A stretch of DNA of 64,000 nt from JAFKKS01 sp050187875 (GCA_050187875.1 JBFWXB010000002.1:135727-199726); one strand, 5' to 3'; counted from the stretch's first letter, positions 54,045 to 61,997 are shown. Translations and numbers: made by a program. The notes: generated from the sequence alone by a model not told the origin.

Positions 54045-54673
54045 TGTTGACCGGCTACGCGGACGGCGAGCTTGTGCTCGAAGAACGCGCCGCGCAGAGC
54101 GGCCGACGCCGGCTGCGCGGTCGATTTCCATATGGTGCGCCCGCTGTCCTCTCGGACGGCGGGCGCACCGGGCGGCCACGAAAGGAAATCATCGCCCCGC
54201 GCGCCTTCTCCTATCGCGTCGATGATCCGAATGAGGACATCCACCTGCTTGCCGGCCACAGCTACGACAAGCCCCTCGCGAGCAAGAGCACCGGGACGCT
54301 TGCATTTCAGGATACAGATGAGGCGCTGACGTTTACGGCGATCATCACGCAGGAAATCGCGGAGACGAGTCACGGCCGCGACGTGCTCGCGATGCTGCTC
54401 GCCGGACTCGCCGTTGGACTTTCTCCCGGCTTCCGCATCCCGCCCGAGCGTGCGGTGAAGGAAGCCGAGAAGGTCGACGAAGAACCTTACGATCCTTCGC
54501 GCGGCATGTTCGGCGCGATCATCAGAACAATCATTCAGGCGCTTCTCTACGAGCTCTCAATCGTGACGCGCCCGGCTTATGACCAAGCGCAGGTCGAGGC
54601 GCGCAACTGGGAGGTCGCGCCGTCCGGGCTCGCAGTGCCCCAGAAACACGCGCTCGCGCGTTGGAGGGTTTGA
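54044..54673 (+). CDS. HK97-type prohead protease
   Basis: Protein of 209 residues, placed in the S78 (U35) family by eye. Candidate active-site residues are His 72 in LLAGHSYDKPLAS and Ser 127 in VGLSPGFRIP, at family-like spacing. PRAFSYRVDDPNED precedes them. It overlaps the capsid stop as ATGA and would trim the capsid's N-terminal delta domain. Here it lies after the capsid gene, while in most phages it lies before. Confidence 0.8.
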   Translation: MLTGYADGELVLEERAAQSGRRRLRGRFPYGAPAVLSDGGRTGRPRKEIIAPRAFSYRVDDPNEDIHLLAGHSYDKPLASKSTGTLAFQDTDEALTFTAIITQEIAETSHGRDVLAMLLAGLAVGLSPGFRIPPERAVKEAEKVDEEPYDPSRGMFGAIIRTIIQALLYELSIVTRPAYDQAQVEARNWEVAPSGLAVPQKHALARWRV

Positions 54674-54675
54674 GG

Positions 54676-55224
54676 ATGGCGACGACGCTCAAACAAACGG
54701 AAAGCGCACCGGCGACCTATCCTGACGCGCCGGCCGGCCTTTCGACGGCGGCGGCGGCGCTCGATGCCGGCATGGTGTGGCAGCGGATTGAGGCTTACAC
54801 CGCCTTCCGCTACTCCGCGCGCGCCGTGACGTGGATCGTCGAGGGACCGGGCGGCTGGGTGCCGCCGCTCACACCCGCGACAATCTCGGATGCGGAAATC
54901 TGGTCGCGCGGCTCGGAAGCTTGGGAAACCGCCATCATCGCACCCACGGCGCTCGGTGGTTACTGCTTGCCGTGTCTCGGCCCGTTCCGCTTCACCGCCA
55001 CCGTTGGCGAGGATGACGCGGAGGTGCCGGCTGCCGTGCTCGAAGCATTCCGCCGTCTCGCGGAATATATGGCGGCCAAGCCCGGCAAGCCCGGCGCGAT
55101 AAGCGAATCCATTTCTGCGGGCTCGATCAATCTCAGTCATCGGCGCTCGGCATCGTGGATGGCCGAGGCGATGCAGAACAGCGGCGCTGCCGATCTTCTG
55201 CGCTCATATCGGAGGGCGGCATGA
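54676..55224 (+). CDS. Putative head-tail connector protein
   Basis: Protein of 182 residues, not assigned by motif alone. The body LDAGMVWQRIEAYTAFRYSA and WIVEGPGGWVPPLTPATI, with later ADLLRSYRR, resembles short adaptor-like proteins found in small prophages. The C-terminal part is helical. The ATG at 54676 has TTGGAGGGTT upstream. Its stop overlaps the portal start as ATGA. Position between protease and portal supports a head-tail adaptor, but it could be another head accessory. Confidence 0.5.
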   Translation: MATTLKQTESAPATYPDAPAGLSTAAAALDAGMVWQRIEAYTAFRYSARAVTWIVEGPGGWVPPLTPATISDAEIWSRGSEAWETAIIAPTALGGYCLPCLGPFRFTATVGEDDAEVPAAVLEAFRRLAEYMAAKPGKPGAISESISAGSINLSHRRSASWMAEAMQNSGAADLLRSYRRAA

Positions 55225-56294
55225 TGTGGCCGTTCCGCCGATCACCGAAGGTCGAGAAGCGCAGCGCCGCGTCCGGCTTCACCGCGGAAATCATCGCAGC
55301 GCGCGAGTCCTACATTTCCGGCCGGCGCGGCATCGCCGAATTGACCGCAACGGCGCAAAGCTGCGTCAGCTTGTGGGAAGGCGGCTTCGCCATGGCCGAC
55401 GTGTCGGGCACAGATATGCTGGACCGCCGTTCGCTGGCGCTCATGGCGCGATCGGTCGCCTTGCGCGGCGAGGCCGTGTTCCTGATCCGCGACGCCGGCC
55501 TCGTGCCGTGTTCCGACTGGGATTTGTCGACGCGCGATGGCGTGCCGCGCGCCTATCGCGTGAGTGTGTCGGAAGCCGGGGGCGGCACTACGCAAACCGC
55601 GCTCGCCGCTGAGGTGCTGCACCTTCGCATTGGCGCTGATCCTGCCGCGCCCTGGCTCGGCTCGGCGCCACTGCGACGGGCAAGCCTCACGGCAGGGATG
55701 CTCAATGCCGTGGAATCCGCTCTCGCCGAGGTTTTCGAATTTGCACCGCTCGGCAGTCAGATTGTGCCCTTCCCCGAGTCGCCGGAAACCGATCTTGAAG
55801 CCCTAGGCCGCGGCTTCCGTGGCCGGCGCGGCCGTGTGCTGCTTCGCGAATCCGTCACCGTTGCGGCGGCCGGCGGCCCGGCTCCGCAGTCGGATTGGAA
55901 GCCGCAAGACGTTTCGCCAGACCTTGAACGCTCGATGACCGCAGAAACCCTTGCCGCAGCGCGTGACGCAATCTGCGGCGCGTTCGGCGTTCTCCCGGCG
56001 CTCTTTGCCGCAAATGCACAAGGCCCGCTTGTGAGGGAGGCGCAGCGGCATCTTGCAATGTGGACGCTTATGCCGATCGCGGCATTGTTGGCGGAGGAAG
56101 CAGGCGCGAAGCTCGGCACAACCGTCGCCATCGACGTGACCGGCCCGCTTGACGCTTACGACGTCGGCGGCAAAGCGCGCGCCGTCTCCGCGATCATTGG
56201 CGCAATGGCGCAAGCGAAGGAAGCCGGCCTTGCTCCCGGCGATTTCGCCGCCGCTCTGCGGCTTGTGGATTGGACGGACGGTAAGGTGGCGTGA
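55221..56294 (+). CDS. Phage portal protein
   Basis: Protein of 357 residues. MMWPFRRSPKVEKR at the start and AFGVLPALFAANAQGPLVREA in the C-terminal third are portal-like, as are DMLDRRSLALMARSVALRGE and RDAGLVPC. The first ATG at 55221 follows GGAGG and overlaps the upstream stop. The longer upstream frame is not needed. It is shorter than typical 400-500 residue portals, so it represents a compact version. The portal would form the DNA entry vertex. Confidence 0.75.
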   Translation: MMWPFRRSPKVEKRSAASGFTAEIIAARESYISGRRGIAELTATAQSCVSLWEGGFAMADVSGTDMLDRRSLALMARSVALRGEAVFLIRDAGLVPCSDWDLSTRDGVPRAYRVSVSEAGGGTTQTALAAEVLHLRIGADPAAPWLGSAPLRRASLTAGMLNAVESALAEVFEFAPLGSQIVPFPESPETDLEALGRGFRGRRGRVLLRESVTVAAAGGPAPQSDWKPQDVSPDLERSMTAETLAAARDAICGAFGVLPALFAANAQGPLVREAQRHLAMWTLMPIAALLAEEAGAKLGTTVAIDVTGPLDAYDVGGKARAVSAIIGAMAQAKEAGLAPGDFAAALRLVDWTDGKVA

Positions 56295-56876
56295 ATGCTC
56301 GCGCGGCTTCCATGGTCGCCCGCGCCCCTTGATGCCCCAAAGTCGCAACGCCTTCCGAAGGGCCGGCGCCGCATCCTCGTGGACGCCTTGGCGGCGATAC
56401 TGCGGGAGCGCGACCCGACGCCCTTTGCCGGCGAAGGACCATGCCGCGGCGGTGTGCGCGCGGCTCTATGTCTTTGCGGATGGTCATGGCCGGTGGCCGA
56501 CGCGATCGCGGCTGACACCGTGCACGCCGCTCTTAACCGGCTTGGAGCCCGGCGCCCGACGTGGCGCGAAGGGCAGCCAGAATGGACTCAGGACGGCGCG
56601 CTCCCGATCGAGCGGGAAACGTGCCTGCATTGCCGCAAGCCTCTGCCCGAAGGCCACTGGCGTTTCTGCTCGCGCGTGTGCGGGCTCGCCTACAATGGCG
56701 CGCGCTACCAGCTCGCGCATCGAGAAGAAATTTACGCCCAGCGGAAGGCACGCCTTGCCGCCTGGAGCGCGGCGCAAGGCAAGCGGGAATGCGAGGGCTG
56801 CGGCATGGCCTTTCGGCCGCGCACGCCCGACCAGCGGTTCTGCTCGGCCGATTGCGGGCTTGGGGCATCGCGATGA
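56295..56876 (+). CDS. Zinc-knuckle protein 1 of the element
   Basis: Unrecognised protein of 193 residues. The C-terminal half carries two zinc-like modules of the type CxxC-x(12-15)-FCxxxC: CLHCRKPLPEGHWRFCSRVC (about 115-134) and CEGCGMAFRPRTPDQRFCSADC (about 165-186). The N-terminal half is basic (LPKGRRRILVDALAAILRER) and includes alternating hydrophobic residues. It starts immediately after the portal stop and overlaps the next gene. The modules resemble treble-clef or FCS-type fingers. Nucleic-acid binding is likely, but its role in packaging or regulation is unknown. Confidence 0.65.
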   Translation: MLARLPWSPAPLDAPKSQRLPKGRRRILVDALAAILRERDPTPFAGEGPCRGGVRAALCLCGWSWPVADAIAADTVHAALNRLGARRPTWREGQPEWTQDGALPIERETCLHCRKPLPEGHWRFCSRVCGLAYNGARYQLAHREEIYAQRKARLAAWSAAQGKRECEGCGMAFRPRTPDQRFCSADCGLGASR

Positions 56877-57151
56877 CTGAATCCCTGCCGCCTGACGCCA
56901 CGTGCTTTCACTGCGGCGCGGCTTTCGAGCAAAAAAGCATCAGCCAAAAATTCTGCTGCTTGGAATGCAGCCGGGCATGGTGGAAACGAGAACTGGTACG
57001 GCGTCGCTCGGCACGGCGATTGAAGGCTCGCGAGAATGCCGTTTGCCCGGTGTGCTCAGTGGCGTTCACGCCTCCGAAGCTTTCGCAAAAATTCTGCGGG
57101 CGGCGATGCCGACGCAACGCCGAGAAGGCGAGGCGCCGCGGAGCGAAATAG
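56873..57151 (+). CDS. Zinc-knuckle protein 2 of the element
   Basis: Unrecognised protein of 92 residues, starting at ATG 56873 overlapping the previous stop. It holds two modules like those of the preceding protein: CFHCGAAFEQKSISQKFCC then LEC, and CPVCSVAFTPPKLSQKFCGR then RC. Between them is a basic stretch with RELVRRRSARRLKARE. The last residues are basic. The whole may be two zinc fingers joined by a positive linker. The tandem arrangement suggests duplication of a common precursor. Confidence 0.65.
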   Translation: MTESLPPDATCFHCGAAFEQKSISQKFCCLECSRAWWKRELVRRRSARRLKARENAVCPVCSVAFTPPKLSQKFCGRRCRRNAEKARRRGAK

Positions 57152-57193
57152 CATCTGCCCCGGCACCATGGAGAGCGGGTGTGAGGAATGCCC

Positions 57194-57222
57194 TTGACAT
57201 TCATCGCCGATCGCGATAAATG
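57194..57222 (+). promoter_or_regulatory. Candidate promoter for the regulator-integrase module
   Basis: TTGACA at 57194-57199 matches the -35 consensus. It is followed after 15-17 bases by GATAAAT as a partial -10. The gap to the previous gene is about 70 bases, the largest inside the element after the left end. If used, transcription would start just before the ATG at 57247 and exclude an ATG at 57220. It would separate expression of the right-end regulators and integrase from the head genes. Confidence 0.45.
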
Positions 57223-57246
57223 ACAACAAAATTCATAGGTGACAGG

Positions 57247-57792
57247 ATGAACGACTGGCAATGGATTAAACATTTTCGTCGTCGCGTGGTAGCCGATCAC
57301 GAAAAAGCGGCAAGGGTGCTCGGCATTTCGAGCGCCGACCTAAGCCAGCACGTCAATCGGGGCAATATTCCTTGTGTTGACCCGAACCCCGGTCGGGGCC
57401 GCAGCCGCGAGTTCACTTTCGAGAACATCCTTCACGGCGCCATCGTTCTGGAAATGGCGCGGTATGGCATCCGTTTCACCGAGCAAAATTGGGACGCCGC
57501 TTCGCGGATAACGAAATGGGTTTTCGACACGCACAGCGGCGAGATCGCCACAGAACTAATCGGCAAGATTGTTTATTTCGTCGTCAGCTTCAAAAGTGAC
57601 GGCGAGATGGTTCCGCTTAAGCCGCAATGGTCGGAGCAAATCAAGGTCGGCGGCATCGGCCACAGCGCGTTGGTGATCGTCATCACCAGCATTCTCGCCG
57701 ACTTGCTGACGGCGCTCAAGGATGAGCAACCTGATGACGAGCAAATGGAAGAATCGCTGCGCGCCCTGATCCAAGTGCGGGAGCGGCGATGA
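57247..57792 (+). CDS. MerR/HTH-like DNA-binding regulator of the element
   Basis: Protein of 181 residues. A helix-turn-helix region near the start is KAARVLGISSADLSQHVNRG followed by a basic arginine-rich stretch (PGRGRSREFTFENIL). The middle EMARYGIRFTEQNWDAASRI then hydrophobic segments could be a dimerisation part. I chose the ATG at 57247 since the upstream one at 57220 overlaps the likely -10 box. The TGA overlaps the next start. It probably controls the element, for example head genes or excision. Confidence 0.55.
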   Translation: MNDWQWIKHFRRRVVADHEKAARVLGISSADLSQHVNRGNIPCVDPNPGRGRSREFTFENILHGAIVLEMARYGIRFTEQNWDAASRITKWVFDTHSGEIATELIGKIVYFVVSFKSDGEMVPLKPQWSEQIKVGGIGHSALVIVITSILADLLTALKDEQPDDEQMEESLRALIQVRERR

Positions 57793-58106
57793 TCCTCGAA
57801 TCTGACGTCAAAATCACCGCGCTCGCGTTTGCCGATCGTCAGTTTGAGGACGGCGCAAGGCTGATTGCCGTTTTTGATTGTGAAATCGGCGCCATCGGGC
57901 TCCGCGGCTGTTCGCTCTTAAAAACTCCAAAGGGCGGTTTCACGGCGACGCCACCGCGCGGAGAAAATGCGCGCGACCCGGGCCGGCGAGCGGTCATTAT
58001 CAAGGATGAATCGCTGCGCCACGCCATCATGCAGGCGGCCCGCAAAACCTTCATGAAGATGGGCGGCGCAGGCGGTGAATGGACGAAGCGCGAGGCCGCC
58101 GAATGA
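57789..58106 (+). CDS. Small protein with weak SpoVG-like pattern
   Basis: Protein of 105 residues. The region ITALAFADRQFEDGARLIAV and GAIGLRGCSLLKTPKGGFTATPP resembles the SpoVG pattern of a beta sheet with a G-x-F-x-x-P element, then KDESLRHAIMQAARKTF as a final helix. SpoVG-like proteins bind nucleic acid. The likeness is weak and only by eye. It overlaps the upstream stop as ATGA and the following gene similarly. Confidence 0.4.
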   Translation: MILESDVKITALAFADRQFEDGARLIAVFDCEIGAIGLRGCSLLKTPKGGFTATPPRGENARDPGRRAVIIKDESLRHAIMQAARKTFMKMGGAGGEWTKREAAE

Positions 58107-58297
58107 CTGAAAGCAACGCCATCCGCGGCCGCTCAGAAATTGCCGCCGCGCTCGGCAGGTCGGAAAAAACAATAAGTCGCTGGCACGCGCTCGGCATCCT
58201 GCCGACGCGCAAGGCCGGGCCATTCGAGAACAGTCCGCTTGTCGTGCGCGCCGAGGATGTGGCGAGGCTTCGCGAGCAATTCGGGGAAGCTGAATAA
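58103..58297 (+). CDS. AlpA/MerR-like helix-turn-helix protein
   Basis: Protein of 64 residues. SEIAAALGRSEKTISRWHALGIL is a compact HTH with recognition helix (key EIAAALGRSEKTISRWH), followed by basic and beta-type residues of a short winged region. Such proteins act as excisionases or activators in small elements. The ATG overlaps the previous stop. It is near the integrase and may serve as recombination directionality factor. Confidence 0.7.
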   Translation: MTESNAIRGRSEIAAALGRSEKTISRWHALGILPTRKAGPFENSPLVVRAEDVARLREQFGEAE

Positions 58298-58298
58298 G

Positions 58299-58574
58299 AT
58301 GCGCTTCCGCGTTGATCCTCGCGACGTTCCTGCCGCTGAAGCCGCAAAGCGGATCGGCAAGCCGCTCGCCGAGTTCAAAGAGATTCTGCCGAAGTTGCAG
58401 GCGCGCGGCTTTCCCGCAGCGGACCCCGACACCGGCAATTTTGACCTTCATGCAATCGACCGATGGTGTGACGCGCGACATTCACACTTGTTCGGGGGCG
58501 CTACGCTCGGCGCTCGCGACGCAAGCGCGGTGGCGCATGAGCGGATCGCGGCGATGAAGCGGGGGGCGGCGTGA
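58299..58574 (+). CDS. Small hypothetical protein before the integrase
   Basis: Unrecognised protein of 91 residues. MRFRVDPRDVPAAEAAKRIG then FKEILPKLQARGFPAADPDT suggests a mini HTH or DNA-binding adaptor; the end is DASAVAHERIAAMKRG. Short proteins with this opening are frequently found before integrases in alphaproteobacterial elements, as I recall. It overlaps the integrase start by four bases, so the two are translationally coupled. Confidence 0.6.
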   Translation: MRFRVDPRDVPAAEAAKRIGKPLAEFKEILPKLQARGFPAADPDTGNFDLHAIDRWCDARHSHLFGGATLGARDASAVAHERIAAMKRGAA

Positions 58575-59719
58575 AAACGATCCGGCACTATCGCGTGAAG
58601 CGCAACGGCCGCGCGTTTTGGGAGCCGACAAAGGTCATGAAGCGGTGCGGGTTTATGTCCGTTCCGCTTGGTCCCGATGGTCCCGCTGCGGTCGCGCTCG
58701 CCGAGGAATGGAACGCGCGTTGGGACAAGACGCGGCGCGGTGAAGCGCCATCTCCGGCGATGCTCGCGGCCGATAACCTGTCGCCGGATCAAGCCGAGGA
58801 GTTGACCATCTATCCGCCGCGGTCGCTCGGCGAGGCGTTCCGCCGCTATCGCCGCACCGATGAATGGGCGCAGAAGGCGCCGCGGACTCGCGAGGATTGG
58901 TGGAGGGCGTGGCGACGGATCAAGCCGGTGTTCGGTGATTGCGACCCGAGAACCGTAACGCTGGAAAATGTTTCGGCTTGGCGCAAGGCGATTGAGGACA
59001 CCGTATCGCTTCGCGAAGCTCACCGCGCCGTGAAAATCTGGCGCGCCCTGTGGAAGGTCTCGGCCGCGCTCGGCTACTGCATCCGGGAGGCGGACCCGTC
59101 GCTCGGCGTTCGCAATCGTGCGGCCGCCGGACGGTCCGCAACATGGACCGAGGGCGAAGCGGTCCGCCTTTTCAAGCGAGCATGGCGCGACGGCTATCAC
59201 GGACTCGCCGCGATCATTGCGGTGTCATGGTCCACACAATTGAGCCCCGGCGACGTTCGGGCGCTTCGCGCGTCGCAGCTTGCCAAGGCACCGGGCGGCG
59301 ATGCGTTCTTTGCCGAACGCGGAAAGACGGGGAAGCCGGTCGGCGGCGTGCTGAGCGATCGAGCACTCGCCGCGATGCAAGCTTATCTCGGAAAGCTCGG
59401 CGCGGAGCTTCACGGCGAAGCCTTCATTTTCAGGAACCGTAGCGGCGACCCGTACAGCAAGGACACACTCGGCGATGATTTCCGCGCGGCGCGCATTGCC
59501 GCATTCGGCGAAGCCGAGCGGCGGACGCTGGCAGATTTCCGCCGCTCCGGGGCGGTCGAGGCGATCGCGGGGGGCGCCAATGCCGAGTCGCTCGCGGTGG
59601 CCATGGGCAACACCATCGGCGCCTCAAACCAACTTTTTGCAACCTATGTCCCGGTCAATCTGGCGACCGTGCGCAGCGTCATGGAGGCACGCCGGAAGGG
59701 CCGGACGAAGCTCCGATGA
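58571..59719 (+). CDS. int: Divergent tyrosine recombinase (integrase)
   Basis: Protein of 382 residues. The N-terminal ~180 residues include an arm/core-binding region (SLGEAFRRYRRTDEWAQKAP, key piece). The catalytic domain is recognisable but divergent. The usual first arginine is replaced by serine in TQLSPGDV (222-229), lysine is in GKTGKP (~252), HxxR reads ADFR (321-324), the second His position is Asn (GN 346-347) and the nucleophilic tyrosine is in FATYVP (359). The integrase is adjacent to the tRNA end and is probably responsible for integration at tRNA-Asp. It follows a four-base overlap with the preceding gene. Confidence 0.85.
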   Translation: MKTIRHYRVKRNGRAFWEPTKVMKRCGFMSVPLGPDGPAAVALAEEWNARWDKTRRGEAPSPAMLAADNLSPDQAEELTIYPPRSLGEAFRRYRRTDEWAQKAPRTREDWWRAWRRIKPVFGDCDPRTVTLENVSAWRKAIEDTVSLREAHRAVKIWRALWKVSAALGYCIREADPSLGVRNRAAAGRSATWTEGEAVRLFKRAWRDGYHGLAAIIAVSWSTQLSPGDVRALRASQLAKAPGGDAFFAERGKTGKPVGGVLSDRALAAMQAYLGKLGAELHGEAFIFRNRSGDPYSKDTLGDDFRAARIAAFGEAERRTLADFRRSGAVEAIAGGANAESLAVAMGNTIGASNQLFATYVPVNLATVRSVMEARRKGRTKLR

Positions 59720-59826
59720 GAACGAAGCCGGCGCAAAAGTTGGAACGCGCCGGACCGAATAGTTGGAACGGGCCGAAACGGCCCTAGCGAAAGGATAGGA
59801 ATTTTGAGGAATTTCAACCCGATAAG
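59720..59826. promoter_or_regulatory. Candidate arm-type recombinase sites near attR
   Basis: The decamer AGTTGGAACG occurs at 59739 and 59761. The same ten bases occur once at the left end (49250), with an inverted near copy CGTTCCGACT at 49205. They are 55-90 bases inside the attachment repeats, which is where arm-binding sites of tyrosine recombinases lie. The motif AATTTCAA also occurs near both repeats (49193 and 59810). No gene lies here. Confidence 0.5.
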
Positions 59827-59903
<77 letters not shown>

Positions 59904-60450
59904 GCAGCATCGCGCGAAGAACGGCGCGCCGCAGGTGCCGCGTGAGATACGGAAGGCCCCCGCGCAAGTCAAGCGCGGGGCGCTTCGGTGCGTGTTAAGC
60001 CGCTGGCTTCACCGCTGAATCCAGCGCTCGGTGCCGACCTCGCGGGCCGGCATAGGTCCAGATCCCGCGATGCCATTCCCCTCGCGGCCGTAAAGGGGCC
60101 AAGCCGGTGTTATCGCCCGAGCGGTAGGTCACGGCGATGCCCGAACGCAAGAGCGCGAGCGCGCTCGCAGCCATCAAACGCATCCATTGCCCCCAATAGC
60201 GATGCCGTTCGCCGCGCGAATCGTCGCGATTGCCGGCGGCGCGATCATGCGCTGCGCACCCGTTTCGACCAAGCCGGAGCCCAAGATATGCCGATAAATG
60301 CGGTGTTTTGCGCTTGTTCCTGTCAAAAAAGGCCTGAAAACACGGGGATTCTGCGCGATGAGGCCTCGCGAATCACACAAAACAAAGGCTATCTGGGCCG
60401 CGCGAGCTAATCAGGGCGGTAGCGCTCAACACCAATAGGAGTTTTGTTCA
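59904..60450. other. Intergenic region between tRNA-Asp and hup
   Basis: About 550 bases without a convincing gene. CCCCCGCGC / GCGCGGGG near 59957-59980 makes a hairpin with no T-run. A minus-strand frame of 62 codons (60183 to 59995), starting MRLMAASALALLRSG, has a signal-like start but no known motif and no good ribosome site. The last 40 bases contain AATAGGAGTTTTGTTCA, the ribosome-binding region for hup. Its promoter must lie here, but I see no clear consensus. Confidence 0.5.
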
Positions 60451-60756
60451 ATGGCAACGTCCCCCAAATCCACCACGGCCACGACCGTCACGCTGCGCAA
60501 CCTCGCCGCGAAGCTGGCGGAGGAACACGAGCTGTCGAAGAAGCAGACCGAGGCGATCCTCAACGACATGGTCGACATGATGGTGAAGCACCTGAAGAAG
60601 GGCGAGCGCATCCGCATCGGTGGCTTCGGCATCCTTCAGGTCCGCAAGCGCGCCGCGCGCATGGGCCGCAACCCGGCCACCGGCGAGCAGATCAAAATCA
60701 AGGCGAGCAAGAAGGTCGCCTTCCGCGCTGCCAAGGAACTGAAGGAAGCCGTCTAA
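60451..60756 (+). CDS. hup: HU-family DNA-binding protein
   Basis: Histone-like protein of 101 residues. The N-terminal helices (VTLRNLAAKLAEEHELSKKQ, then TEAILNDMVDMMVKHLKKGE) and the beta arm GFGILQVRKRAARMGRNPATGEQI with the proline wedge and IKASKKVAFRAAKELKEAV fit HU. A short N-terminal extension, MATSPKSTTATT, is unusual for E. coli HU but common in Hyphomicrobiales. It lies near lon, its frequent neighbour, though here an H-NS gene and two other features intervene. Confidence 0.92.
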   Translation: MATSPKSTTATTVTLRNLAAKLAEEHELSKKQTEAILNDMVDMMVKHLKKGERIRIGGFGILQVRKRAARMGRNPATGEQIKIKASKKVAFRAAKELKEAV

Positions 60757-60775
60757 GGCTTCTGCCGTCGTTTCT

Positions 60776-60876
60776 CTAGAGTCGGTCATCGTTTCATCGA
60801 ACCGATGACCCGCTCTAGTCTTTATTTCCGCAATTCCCGACGGAAAACCGGTTTCCATTTGTCCTGGAATTGCTCT
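60776..60876. repeat. Hairpin-forming extragenic repeat downstream of hup
   Basis: CTAGAGTCGGTCATCG at 60776 pairs with CGATGACCCGCTCTAG ending at 60818, with two mismatches. A second pair, GCAATTCC and GGAATTGC, encloses ACGGAAAACCGGTTTCCA. Both forms recall hyphomicrobial intergenic repeats with CTCTAG ends and AAACCGGTTT cores. They lie between hup and its downstream terminator. Confidence 0.6.
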
Positions 60877-60877
60877 C

Positions 60878-60917
60878 AAGCGTCGCGATCCGTGCCGGGT
60901 CGCGACGCTTTTATTTT
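60878..60917 (+). terminator. Bidirectional intrinsic terminator
   Basis: AAGCGTCGCGATC pairs with GGTCGCGACGCTT around GTGCC (one G-U), followed by TTATTTT on the plus strand. On the minus strand it is preceded by AAGC and lies at the very end of the EamA gene. It ends hup and probably the convergent EamA transporter gene. The stem is 13 base pairs. Confidence 0.85.
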
Positions 60918-61822
60918 GCGCGCCGCTCGGCGAGGAGAATGCCGACAAGCACCAGGGTCAACGCGACCGCGTGATAGGCGCCGAATGGCTCGTTGAGGAC
61001 GACGACGGACAGGAATGCGCCGAAGATCGGCACCAGGTTGATGAAGACCCCGGCCCGACCCGGTCCGATCAGTTCGACGCCCCGCATGAACGAAAGCTGC
61101 GCGACGAAAGACGGCGCGAGAGCGACAAAGGCGATCACAGCCCACCCCTTCGCTGTCGGCCAATAGGAATAGCCAAGCGCCATTTCGGCGAAGAGCAACG
61201 GCAACGACGCGACGAACGCGCCGGCCGCCATCAGCATGAAAAACAGCAGCCCCGATAGCGGCGGGCGGTCGCGCAGCTTGATCGCGTAAATGCCGTAGGC
61301 CGCGCAACCGATCAGCATCAGAACGTCGCCGAAATTGAACGCGAGCGCCGCCAGCACATCCCAATCGCCTTTCGAGGCGACGACGGCGATACCGATCAAA
61401 GTCAGGATGACGCCAACGATCTGCAGGATGCGTACGCGCGTGCCGTGAACGAAAAGCGCGACGATAAAGACGAAGACGGGAATCGTGCCCTGCAGGATCG
61501 CGAGATTGACGGCCTGCGTGAAATAAGCGGCGACGTACAGCACGACGCTGAACAGCGTGTAGCCGACCGCGCCCATCCAAAGGCCCATGCGCCAATGCGG
61601 CCACAGCAGGCGCGCGTCATCGCGCAGTTGCCGCCCGCGCCACAGCAGAAAGACCACGGAGACGAAGAGCCATCGCCCGCATGTCAGCACCATGGGCGAG
61701 ACTTCGCCGACGGCCACGCGGCTTACGACCGCATTCGCCGCCCATGCGAAAGACGCTGCGCTGAGGAAAAGATACGCCTGCCACGAAAAGGGCTGCGAGC
61801 GCGTCGGCTCCTGCTCGGGCAT
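60911..61822 (-). CDS. EamA (DMT) family transporter
   Basis: Integral membrane protein of 303 residues with ten predicted segments in two EamA halves, of about 140 each. The conserved features NAVVSRVAVGEVSPM and the ends of halves (PIFGAFLSVVVLNEPFGAY) are visible. DMT members export amino acids, drugs or nucleotides, and the substrate is unknown. The ATG at 61822 was chosen to start MPEQEPTRSQPFSWQ; an open frame reaching into the tRNA-Val gene is not real. It converges on hup, separated by a terminator. Confidence 0.85.
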   Translation of the reverse strand: MPEQEPTRSQPFSWQAYLFLSAASFAWAANAVVSRVAVGEVSPMVLTCGRWLFVSVVFLLWRGRQLRDDARLLWPHWRMGLWMGAVGYTLFSVVLYVAAYFTQAVNLAILQGTIPVFVFIVALFVHGTRVRILQIVGVILTLIGIAVVASKGDWDVLAALAFNFGDVLMLIGCAAYGIYAIKLRDRPPLSGLLFFMLMAAGAFVASLPLLFAEMALGYSYWPTAKGWAVIAFVALAPSFVAQLSFMRGVELIGPGRAGVFINLVPIFGAFLSVVVLNEPFGAYHAVALTLVLVGILLAERRAK

Positions 61823-61921
61823 CGGACGAAACGGTCGTTGCGGCCGGCGCGATGAAGGAGAGACGCTGCCTTGCGTATCCGATCCGGCCTCGGAAGCGTC
61901 GGCGGTTTCGTCATGCAGGGC

Positions 61922-61997
61922 TGGTGGGCGGTGACGGACTCGAACCGCCGACATCCTGCGTGTAAAGCAGGCGCTCTACCAACTGAGCTAACCGCCC
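61922..61997 (-). tRNA. tRNA-Val (anticodon TAC)
   Basis: Minus-strand cloverleaf of 76 bases with an encoded CCA. The acceptor GGGCGGT pairs with ACCGCCC, the anticodon stem CCTGC/GCAGG encloses TTTACAC (anticodon TAC), and the T-arm is GGCGGTTCGAGTCCGTC. It reads GUA and other valine codons by wobble. Confidence 0.96.

Noticed and set aside
59995..60183. Minus-strand frame of 62 codons near hup with signal-like start
   Set aside because: No ribosome site, no homology recognised and no neighbouring gene to support it; left inside the intergenic entry.
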